Source: Pyropia yezoensis (taxonomy: Eukaryota; Rhodophyta; Bangiophyceae; Bangiales; Bangiaceae). Taken from it: a stretch of 64,000 nt of DNA. Position numbers and translations under genes: made by a program. The stretch lies in contig CM020619.1 of the NCBI GenBank assembly GCA_009829735.1, forward strand, positions 4,846,148 to 4,910,147, written 5' to 3'. Numbering within the stretch: the stretch's first letter is position 1; every line of letters begins with the position of its first letter. The notes beneath the pieces were generated by a model that was not told the origin of the DNA, ran no database searches, and saw nothing but the letters and a program-made list of their open reading frames with translations. This document shows positions 10,077 to 18,196 of this stretch, one piece after another.

Positions 10077-10544
10077 TGTGGCAAAAACCACTCGCACACA
10101 CGGCACCCAAGTTGGGGCGGTGTGCGAGGGCTGCCTCCCGTGTCGGGGGAACCGGAAGAAGTGCAAGTCGCACACACTCTGTCCCTGTTGTGGGGCAAAC
10201 CCCCCACCAACAAACAAGAAGATGGTGTGTGGTCCAACAGTTTCTTGGTCGGGACGGGGACGCAGGGCCAAGCCCCGCTGTCCCTCCCCTTATCCCCCCA
10301 GGGTCCACTCAGAATCTCGCCACTCAGAATCTCCCACCCCAGCACCTGCCCACCGGGCCACACGAAAATTCAAGACGATAAATGCAGAAAACCCTCAAAT
10401 CCAAGTTGGATTTACTACTAAGCTAACTATCCCAAACTTAGGGAATATGGACCCAAATGCAGGGGGAGGAACGGATCAGGCTAGTGGCCTGCCGCCCCTT
10501 GCATGGCACGTGTTGCCCCCTACCTGGGGGTCAATACTGCCACA
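10077..10544 (-). repeat. 5' LTR of element A (468 bp)
   Basis: Bounded by perfect 7-bp inverted ends: TGTGGCA at 10077 and TGCCACA ending at 10544. It is placed directly next to the primer-binding site. The partner LTR is off window, so the outer edge rests on the terminal inverted repeat rather than on LTR-LTR comparison. Confidence 0.75.
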
Positions 10545-10669
10545 AGCCCCGTACCGCTCGCCGCCCGCCTCCATCTGCGGCGGCCGCAGCGGCGGTGAAG
10601 GTCGGGGAGGAAATTGCCAAGATTCTCTGGCTCACCCTGGACAAACAAGAGGTATAGGAAAAAAAAAAC

Positions 10670-10689
10670 ACACCCTGCCCAATGGGTGT
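10670..10689. repeat. Hairpin ACACCC/GGGTGT between poly-A runs
   Basis: Six-base inverted repeat with an 8-nt loop, flanked on both sides by runs of about ten A. It lies about 77 nt downstream of the stop of the minus-strand Myb-like gene, within its likely 3' UTR. It may help 3'-end formation; no direct evidence. The rest of 10545-10765 holds nothing else recognisable. Confidence 0.4.
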
Positions 10690-10765
10690 AAAAAAAAAAC
10701 ACCATTGATTCTCACGGTCTCGTACGAGCACAAGCAACTTGCACAAACTCTTTCCAGGTACAACA

Positions 10766-12145
10766 CTACATGCCGGCATCACTATCAGACTCACTGCTGG
10801 ATTGGTCAGAAAGGCGGGGAGTCCGCGCCCGCCCACGGGGCGAAGACAGCCCAGAGGACAGGTCGGACTCATCGAGCGGTAGCGTGGTGCCCAGTGACTG
10901 GTTCTGCAACTTCGCCGCGGCCGCCGCCTTTGTCAGTTGGGCTTTGGCCGCGCGCGAGAGCACAAGAACAGGGGGCACAATAGTTCGGGGGCTGAAGCTT
11001 GGAGCGCCGTCCGCTGCTGCGGGCACTTGCGCGGGTGTGGCTGATTCCGGTCGCATGGGCGGCTGCACGGGCGGGTCCAGGGCAGCTTCAACAGATTCCA
11101 CCAAAGGCCCAGCCGCAGGAATGCGCAACGGCACCATGTGCACAGGGGCGGCGGGGGGGGGCGGCGGCGGTCGCACACTGTCGTCGTCGTCCTCCTCCTC
11201 GTCGGCAATCTCATACACAGCAGGCCCGGTCGTGGCGTCCATCGCCGCGGCCGGGCTCACCGTCGGTAAGGTCCAGGACTTGGCCGGCCCGGGACCAAGA
11301 GGGATGCCGGCCGCCTTCAGCATCTGGCGCGCTTTTGTGCGCATAAACAGCTTCGCCTCCTCCGTGTCGCGCATGTTGGGCTGGTTAAAAAGGATAATGG
11401 CCAACAGCACGGCCGCGGCATCTGCCACAGCCTGGAGTGCTTCAGTACTGGCCCGCACTTCCCGCGCCGCCGCAATGTCTTGTTTGCGGCGACGCTTCGC
11501 CGCTTTGGTGCCAGGTGTGCGAGGGTCAAACTTGCGTGCAGGGCCCCCGACCTTGCCATCGGTGCGGGGGCCATCCGTCGGGTCGTCCGTCTCTGGGTCC
11601 TCGTGCTCGCTTGTCCCGCTGCCCTCAGTGCCGCTGCGGGTGCCGATTCCCGCGGCGGCCGACCCAGCGGCGCAGCTCCACTTGTCCGAGTTGCGCAGCA
11701 CCCTCCAGCACGGGACATACTTCTCCAGCGGGTAGTACTTGCGCTTCCCAGTCTCCGCCTCCGTCCCGTCCATACGCGCCTGATGCTTGCGGATAGCCTC
11801 GTAGATGTCCACGCCTTTGCTGTGGGCCAAAGCGCCGTGGATGACCGCCTCCTCGGACGGGTTGCCTGTCAGCTGCAGGCGCTGCACAGCCAAAAACGAC
11901 GATGCAAAAGCGCTGGTCACCTTCTTGACTTTGTCCCAGGTCTTGGTGATGGATCCGGCCGTCAGGTCGCTCGTCATCGGCAGCGCCCCGCGGGCGCGCA
12001 TGAGATCCAGGTACTCGTCACGCACCCCAGCATAGAAGTCTGACCCCCTCTGGTCCGTCCCCACAATGTTGTCCCGCGTCTTCACCAGCCACGCCTGCGC
12101 CAAACAAGTCAGATCCACCTCAGACAACCCCAGGCCAGAGCCCAT
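10766..12145 (-). CDS. Myb/SANT-like protein of the Harbinger/NAM-associated type
   Basis: Minus-strand frame, open upstream to 12820; the ATG at 12145 is the first that precedes the conserved part. Just after it comes a trihelix/Myb-like domain (SEVDLTCLAQAWL, then VGTDQRGSDFY, then a Lys-rich helix), matching the plant W-T-x-E-x-D...VGTDQ pattern. A KAAKRRRKQD segment typical of the NAM-associated C-terminal domain follows, then an Ala-rich coiled helix and an acidic/Ser tail. Such proteins are DNA-binding partners of PIF/Harbinger transposases or domesticated relatives (family knowledge). A decayed homologue lies at 46.9-47.2 kb, beside a decayed Harbinger transposase. Upstream codons in this same frame look like noise, because the protein-like N-terminus is in another frame (see 12150-12663). 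Intact C-terminus, uncertain 5' structure. Confidence 0.6.
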   Translation of the reverse strand: MGSGLGLSEVDLTCLAQAWLVKTRDNIVGTDQRGSDFYAGVRDEYLDLMRARGALPMTSDLTAGSITKTWDKVKKVTSAFASSFLAVQRLQLTGNPSEEAVIHGALAHSKGVDIYEAIRKHQARMDGTEAETGKRKYYPLEKYVPCWRVLRNSDKWSCAAGSAAAGIGTRSGTEGSGTSEHEDPETDDPTDGPRTDGKVGGPARKFDPRTPGTKAAKRRRKQDIAAAREVRASTEALQAVADAAAVLLAIILFNQPNMRDTEEAKLFMRTKARQMLKAAGIPLGPGPAKSWTLPTVSPAAAMDATTGPAVYEIADEEEDDDDSVRPPPPPPAAPVHMVPLRIPAAGPLVESVEAALDPPVQPPMRPESATPAQVPAAADGAPSFSPRTIVPPVLVLSRAAKAQLTKAAAAAKLQNQSLGTTLPLDESDLSSGLSSPRGRARTPRLSDQSSSESDSDAGM

Positions 12146-12149
12146 GGCG

Positions 12150-12663
12150 TTAGTGGCGCGGAGGGCCTTGCCCGCGGTAGCCGCCACGACCGCCGCGGCG
12201 CGGCAAATGCAGTCGAGGAGTCGGCCGGCGAGGGCCAAGGTCGGCGGCAGGCGGGGGCGGCGGCGGCGGTGGCGGCCGCTGGTCGTAGGGCGCAGGACGG
12301 TGCTCGTTGTAGGGCGGGGGCGGGCGCTCGTTGTAGGGCGGGGGCTGTCGCTCGTTGTAAAGCGGGGGCATGCGCTCGTCGTAGGGCGGGGGCGGGGCGC
12401 CAGGAGAAACCCAGCGGTCGCCGCGCTCCTCTTCCCAGCCGGGACTGGGGGAACGCCGGCGTTGGTCGTCCCGATAGCGCGGCGCCCGAGTGCGGCTGCG
12501 GGGGCGCGCCGGCTCGTCCCGCCCAGTGCGGGAGGGGTGGCGGCGTCCAAAGTTGTCGACGTGGCGGCCGCCGTAGTTGCCGTGATGTTCCTCATGCGCA
12601 CGGCCAGGTCCGCCATCATAAGTAGTCGGCGGCGGGGTGTAGGTCCAGCCACGAGGCGGGGGC
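12150..12663 (-). other. Probable N-terminal exon or frame-shifted part of the Myb-like gene
   Basis: In a different minus-strand frame this stretch reads as a coherent disordered protein: GWTYTPPPTTYDGGPGRAH, Arg/Ser-rich segments, four tandem 8-residue units of the type PPPYNERP (about 12290-12375), a poly-Pro run, then an RGG-type box (RGGRGGYRGQ) running up to the start of the Myb-like domain. The Myb frame over the same bases has no such order. Either an intron or a one-base indel joins the two frames. A third segment ending at 12669 (FPPRDGAWVPAAP) may be a further upstream piece. Confidence 0.4.
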
Positions 12664-13184
12664 GCCGCTCAAGGGCACGGGAAAGCCCAGTGGCAGGCGC
12701 CGCGAGTCGCGCTGCTCGCCGCCCACGGCATCCGTTCAGTTGACCGGGGCGCGGCCGGCACCCAAGCGCCGTCGCGGGGGGGAAACATCCAGGCGTCCCC
12801 CGCGGAGGGGCCACCAGCACCGCGGCCGTGCATATCGCTGCTGGCAGGGAAAGGAACGGTTGGCGTGGGCGGGAGCGGGGTCAAGTGCGCCAAGGCGGGA
12901 GAGAGAATGGCGGGAGACGGAATGGTCGGTACCGTTGGGCGGGAGCAAGCAGAGCGGCGAGAGTTGTGCGGGGTGGGGCGCGGCAATCGGTGGCGGGTGG
13001 GCGGGGTGGCGACAATCCGGGTGGGGGTCGCGACGTACGCGCCCCCTTCCTAGAAGAAACGTCGACGCCAGGCAAAAGCGCACCTTCCGCCAGCGCAACG
13101 CCCACGCCCCCCCCCCTCCCTTGCAGAGGAGGTAGGAGAGGTGCGTGTCCGGCCGTTGGGACTGTTGGGCGGCCAGCCCCCCCG

Positions 13185-13565
13185 GATTCACGTTGTTGGG
13201 TGGGGGGGGGGCGGGGGAGGGCAGGGACGGGGGGGGGGGCGGTTTCGCTGTGTACCCCCCCCGATCCACGCTGTGTGCGCGGATTGACGGGGGGGGGGGG
13301 CGGTCAGGGGGCGGTTTTCACTGCGCCCCCGCGGTCCATGCCGTGTGGGGGGGGTTGTGACAGGGGGGGGGGCCGTCGAGGGGCGAACTTCTTGCACTAC
13401 ACCCCCGCGGAAACATGCTGTAGGACGGGGGTCGTCGGGGGGGGGGGGGGGGGGGCGGTTGGAGGGCGGTTTTCACTGCGCCCCCGCCGTCCATCGCGAG
13501 TGGGGGGGTTGCTTCGGGGAGGGGGGGCGGCCGCCGCGGGGCGCGCGGTGTGCACGGCACTCCCG
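13185..13565. repeat. G-rich minisatellite, about 80-90 bp units
   Basis: Four to five degenerate units, each with a CGCCCCCGCGGTCCATGC-like core followed by G runs of 8-20 and a GGGGCGGTTTTCACTGCG-like segment. Strongly quadruplex-prone on the plus strand. The adjoining 12990-13185 and 13566-14900 are GC-rich single-copy-looking DNA with long overlapping frames in all phases and no recognisable domain. 14480-14900 is less GC-rich, and I see no gene there. Confidence 0.6.
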
Positions 13566-15025
13566 CCAAACCGTTCTCAGGGAGGGGTTAGAAAGGGGGG
13601 GGGGGGCTGCGGGGGGGTGGTGGGCCGTGCTGGGGCTGCAAGGGGGAGGAGATCCGAGAAATGGCTCTCCTTCCCTGGGATGCTGGGCGTTTCGTGTGGT
13701 GGAGGGTGGTGGCTGCCGCGGGCGAGTGCCGGTTGTAAAACAGAGCTTGGGAAAGAGGGGCCTGTGGCACACACACCCTCCTCTCCGCTTGCTGTATGCC
13801 CCGACGCAGCCGCCCCGCCCCGGTGGAAAATATCCAGAGGGCTCGCGCGACCGCCACAGGAGCACCACGACCCACTCGATTGTCCAATGACATGTATGAT
13901 GGGGAGACTGTGGCAGGGGGGATTTGGGCAATGGGGACTGTTTGTAGGTGGCGACCTGGAAGCACAACGCCCGAACACACACCTCCCTTGCAGGCGGATG
14001 ATAAGGACCACCTCGCGTCGGCGCCATGACGCCCTCACACTCGTCCGTTACGTAACGCCCGCCAGGGGCGGCGTCACACCATGGCCTGCTGCGAGGAAGC
14101 CCCCCCCCTCACTGTCTCGTCCTGGTGGAAAATGCGCGCCATATGGGCTCAAAAGTCATCAGAACGGTACTCCCGCCAATCAGAACCGTGGCTTGCGGGC
14201 GAGGGGGGGGGGCGGAGCGTGCTGAACGTTTAGAGCCCGAGGGAGGGACGATGTGGTGTCTGCAAGAGACGCTGACGCGAGAGAGAGAAAAAAGAGAGAC
14301 GCGGGTGTTGCCGACCGCAAACGGACGGCTGCGGCGTCTACGCTGGTGCCACCCGAAGAATCAGAGGCTGCTCCTTGTACATCGTTGGCGATCCGTGGAG
14401 TCACGCGGGAAGGGAACACAGGTCACATGCTTGCCATAGGAGACACCGCGACACACCCACACTAGCACCCCCCCTTAAAAACCCCCTCTACACGGGGAGA
14501 CCACGGCCAATGCGGCGGGTCAAAGTGGGTGTTCCACTCGTGTCTCTTCCCCCACGTCACGCGGACGAGCACAACGGGGGAGATCCGAGCCAGATTGCGC
14601 CGCGTGCGCCGATCGTCGAGAAAATTGTACGGTTTGAGGGCCATTTGGGGGCCATGATTGCGATCGACGGCGTAGTTGCCCTCTACGTGTCACGGTTGAT
14701 CGCCCAAGAAACGCTTCGGAAGGATACGATCGCAGGCGATCCGGGAGGCTCGGACAGTATCTCCCTCGCCAAGATACCGCGCTTCCATGGTTACTATGAA
14801 ATATTCAAATGGGAATGGGGTTTGGTCAGGCACTGTGTAGCAATGGCTCCGATTTTTTACGCCCGATTTAGCCACCCTCTGACATCGTTCTACACAAGTC
14901 CTGCCCCCCCCGTTGGGGAAGCACGTTTTTTTTTGGTCTTCCAGTCACAGGCCGCCACGTGCTCCCATTTCAGCCTTAAATGAAATTCACTTGGTCTTGG
15001 TCTCCCTGTTTAAGGGTGTGCTCTT

Positions 15026-15071
15026 ACAGCCGTTCGCTAAAAAAAATCCCAATTTTTCAGAGAACGGCTGT
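15026..15071. repeat. Inverted repeat (hairpin) ACAGCCGTTC...GAACGGCTGT
   Basis: Perfect 10-bp arms that extend to about 19 bp with two mismatches (ACAGCCGTTCgCTaAAAAA against ACAGCCGTTCtCTgAAAAA), around a loop of about 9 nt. It could be a miniature inverted-repeat element or a transcript hairpin. It sits about 320 nt beyond the 3' end of the minus-strand oxygenase-like gene. 15110-15350 beyond it is simple GC-rich sequence. Confidence 0.5.
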
Positions 15072-15393
15072 ATGTTCCAGAAGTCGAAAAAGGCGCTGCT
15101 GGTCGAGCCTGCCCCCCCCCGTGGCGGCGGCGGTGGCGGCGGCGGCAGCAGCGGCGGGCCGCGGCGGCGCGGGGGGCCGCCCCCGCGGTGCGCCGCCCGC
15201 GTCTCGTGTCGGGGCCGGCGGCGGCGGCGGGAAGGCCCCTCCCGCGGCAGCGGACGCGCGCGCGCCGGGCCCGTCGCAGGAGCCGCGCGGGCGCGCGGCG
15301 GCGCGTGCGCCCCACCGTCACCGATCAGCATTGACGGTACACTCGCATGGACCATGACGCGTCATCACGTTCGGGATATCGCTGGCCATTCTC

Positions 15394-16569
15394 TTAGCTG
15401 TTTTTTTTACGAACTAGAGCTTGCGGGCTACGCGTAGCCCGCGGTGCAGGTGCAAACGACACGTACTGGGTGTGGTCCCCCCAGGGCACGTGAGCGAGGT
15501 CCGCCCGATACACGTACCAGTGCACCCGCAGATGCGTCGACCCCGACGGGTTGCTGACGCCGCAGTGCACGAGGTCGCCTCGAAAAATGACGCAGCCGCC
15601 CATGGGGATGACCACCACCACGGGCGCCGCGCTGGGCGTAATGCGCAGAAGCCGGTGGGCACGCGCCGCGCCAGACGCCGCTGCGCCGACCCCCCCGTCG
15701 GGCGCGGCCCCCGTGGCCCCGCGCGGGGCCGCCTCATCGTCACTCGACGCCCCCAGCCGTGGCCCAACCGCCCGCGTGTAGGGGTAGATGATGATGGTGG
15801 TGGCGCCCTCGACGGCCAAAAGGACGCTCACCATTCCCGGCGGGTTGCCACCAATCAGCTCCTGCGAGGCGTCTGCGTGCGGCAGCTGCTGCCGCGCGCC
15901 GGGCTCAGAGACCAACACTTTGGGCGGGCTGGGCGCGTACGTGGTGCCGAGCGCGCTGCTCGAGACGCCAGCCACCCGCCGCTGGGCGCCCTTGATGTCG
16001 GCGACGCCCGGCGCGCGGCCAAAGAGCAACACCTGCTTGCGCTTGTCGTCGCTCTCCCGGTCGCTGTTCCGGTCCCGCTCCTCGATCGAGTGGGAGTTGA
16101 AGATGGGCAGCGGGCCGCGGGCCTGCACGTGCCGCCTGGACGTGCTGCGCGCCGCGGCAAAGACTGGGGACACGGCCGCGGCGGGGACAACGTCGCGCAG
16201 CACCGCCCAGCCCGAGCCATCGTCCCTGAGCACCGTTCCCAGCACCGCCGGGGTGCCTTGCCACGCGGCGGCCAGCGACGGTACCACGGCGAGCTCGGGG
16301 TGGGCGGTCGGTCGGGGCCCGAGCGCGACGGCGGCCGCGGCGTTGGAGCGCGCCCGCTTGCGCCGCAGCCGGCGCCTCGTGTATTTTGACGCGGGTACAG
16401 CGCCTGCCAGTGACTCGGTGGGGCCGCCCCCCGCCTCCTCCGCGGGACCCTTTTGTTCCCCTTCCTCGCCCCCTCGGGGTGCCTGGTGCCCGGCCATAAC
16501 GGCCCGTAGCGTAGCTGCAACGGTCTGCGTCTCGGGCACTGTCCCTGGCATGGCGGCCGATAGTACCAC
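15394..16569 (-). CDS. Fe(II)/2-oxoglutarate-dependent oxygenase-like protein
   Basis: 391-codon frame. The C-terminal half has the features of a double-stranded beta-helix 2OG oxygenase: QQLPHADAS gives the H-x-D iron ligands (H231, D233), MGGCVIFRGDLVHCGV gives the distal His (H335), and HLRVHWYV gives the likely 2OG-binding Arg (R348). Pairs of beta strands (VSVLLAVEG, TTIIIYP, VVVVIP) surround them. A low-complexity loop (about 265-305) splits the fold. The N-terminal 150 residues are basic and disordered and may carry a nuclear signal (RRRLRRKRAR). The substrate cannot be read from sequence. Start: the ATG at 16569 is the first in frame; the ATG at 16551 is a close alternative. No neighbour suggests a pathway. 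Confidence 0.65.
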   Translation of the reverse strand: MVLSAAMPGTVPETQTVAATLRAVMAGHQAPRGGEEGEQKGPAEEAGGGPTESLAGAVPASKYTRRRLRRKRARSNAAAAVALGPRPTAHPELAVVPSLAAAWQGTPAVLGTVLRDDGSGWAVLRDVVPAAAVSPVFAAARSTSRRHVQARGPLPIFNSHSIEERDRNSDRESDDKRKQVLLFGRAPGVADIKGAQRRVAGVSSSALGTTYAPSPPKVLVSEPGARQQLPHADASQELIGGNPPGMVSVLLAVEGATTIIIYPYTRAVGPRLGASSDDEAAPRGATGAAPDGGVGAAASGAARAHRLLRITPSAAPVVVVIPMGGCVIFRGDLVHCGVSNPSGSTHLRVHWYVYRADLAHVPWGDHTQYVSFAPAPRATRSPQALVRKKNS

Positions 16570-17905
16570 AGGCGGTTGGGGGGAACACGAGGGGGAAGGG
16601 AAGGCCGCGGCCCGTGAGTGTCGCCGCCGCCGCCGCCGATGCCGCCACTGCCGCCGTTGCCGCCTGTGCCACCGCTGCCGCCGCTACCACCGTCGACGCT
16701 GCCGCCGGCACCGTGGCGGCCGGTACCGAGTCTGCCGCCGCAACCCCGTTCCCTCCCCACCCCGCATTCTCCAATAAGGCGATGTTTCGGGCAGTCCGAT
16801 GTGCGTCGCCCGTTTTCCCACACGGCGGACGCATCTTGCGGGGCGCGTCCCCGGAATTCGAGGCAGGTCCGACTGGAGTATCAGTACAGTATGTACATAC
16901 GCGGAGCGGCGGCCTGGGCACCGTGCCGCGCCTCGCACTGAATTCGCGGCAATTCAATGGTCATGGGCCTGTGCGGTGCAGCAGGCGTACGTGGCGCCCG
17001 GCGGCGGCGAACGTGTCTCAGGAGCGGGTGCCGCGCCTGCGGGGGCCGCCCACGCCACGGGAGGGACGGCGCGCGGGGCAGGGCAGGGCGACCCTACCAC
17101 TCTGGCGCCGACGACGAGGCTGTCGCGGTACCTGCCGCCCTCCGCCAGGGTGCACCCCTCGGCATAGGAGTGCGGCGGGCGACGAGCGCCGAGAGCTGGG
17201 GGGGGGGGCCGCTGAGTGGGGCAAAACCATTGTGATGGGGCGCCTGCGGACAGCAGGTGGCAGCCGTGTGGTAGAGCGGCCGGGGCGGGCGCCCCCCCGC
17301 CAGCGGGGGTCGCCCGACGGGAACGGGCGAGGCGCCCGCCCGCTCACTGACTGAATGCATGCTTGCCCCCTTCTTATTTTTTTCTACAGCAGCGACGCAC
17401 CGCTGCAGCTGCGAACCGTGCGCCACGGGCCGCGGCGGTGCCCGGCAAGCGGGGGGCGGGGAGGGGGGCCGCCCTCGTCGACGCGAAATTATTGCCGCGG
17501 GCCGCATCGGTGGCTGGGCAAAAAGGTCAGGGGAGGCACGGCGCTGAGACGCCACGCCGCGCGCCCCCCCCCCCCGCTCGTGAGGTGCCCCTGACCCACC
17601 AGAAGTGCCAACTGTTCAGCAACGGGGAGGCCGCCAAGGCCCAGTCAGGCCCCTCTCCCCGTCACCAGCGCTGCCCGCGCGCGTGTTGCAGTTCGGCACA
17701 GTCCCCCCGAACGGCACAGCTGCGGGAAGCCTCTGGGGAGCACGGCCCTGCCGAGGCGCCCACCCGCTGCACAACGCCCCCCGCGGCGGGTCCCCCGGGT
17801 AGCGCGGCCGGCAGCTCCCGTCTTGACCCCTCTAGACAAAGCGACGACCACAACCACCGCCGCCACCACCACCGCCCCCCTCAGGTTGGCGGTGGTGTGA
17901 CTTAA
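16570..17905. other. GC-rich intergenic stretch without a recognised gene
   Basis: Contains a (GCC)n-like block (about 16618-16720), several frames of 60-250 codons on both strands with Ala/Arg/Gly/Pro-rich translations, and no motif I recognise. It probably holds the upstream region of the oxygenase-like gene. Confidence 0.5.
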
Positions 17906-17907
17906 GG

Positions 17908-18196
17908 GCTTTTGTAGGCGGTGGGGTGGCGCTTTAAACAGCGCCCTTCCTGCCCAGGGCTACGTGTGACGATGACTGGGGCTTCTGTAGGCGGTGGGGT
18001 GGCGCTTTAAACGGTGCCCTTCCTGCCCAGGGCTACGCGTGATGACTGGGCTTCTGTAGGCGGTGGGGTGGCGCTTTAAACGGCGCCCTTCCTGCCCAGG
18101 GCTACGTGTGACGATGACTGGGGCTTCTGTAGGCGGTGGGGTGGCGCTTTAAACGGCGCCCTTCCTGCCCAGGGCTACGTGTGACGATGACTGGGG
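17908..18196. repeat. Tandem repeat, four copies of a 69-74 bp unit
   Basis: Units begin TTCTGTAGGCGGTGGGGTGG (copies at about 17910, 17983, 18052 and 18125) and differ by small indels and a few substitutions. Each contains the near-palindrome GGCGCTTTAAACGGCGCC and the palindrome GCCCAGGGC. The fifth unit decays after GGGGCTC at about 18196. The high similarity suggests recent expansion. Confidence 0.85.

Larger units (their letters stand above)
1..10544 (-). mobile_element. Ty3/gypsy chromovirus, element A (3' LTR off window)
   Basis: LTR retrotransposon read on the minus strand: 5' LTR (10077-10544), primer-binding site, gag, pol with protease-RT-RNase H-integrase-chromodomain order (the Ty3/gypsy order), then a convergent plus-strand gene at the 3' end. 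The 3' LTR would lie left of position 1. The interior is broken by a 500-N gap whose flanks are identical over 1288 bp, so the true element is probably about 1.8 kb shorter than it appears. Both gag and pol are open along their full length, which suggests recent activity. Confidence 0.9.

Noticed and set aside
12736-14225. 465-codon plus-strand frame (12828-14225) and overlapping minus frames
   Set aside because: They run through poly-G minisatellite sequence; composition follows the G runs.
14375-14983. 202-codon plus-strand frame in the less GC-rich patch
   Set aside because: No recognisable motif, no partner, and no supporting context; left unannotated.
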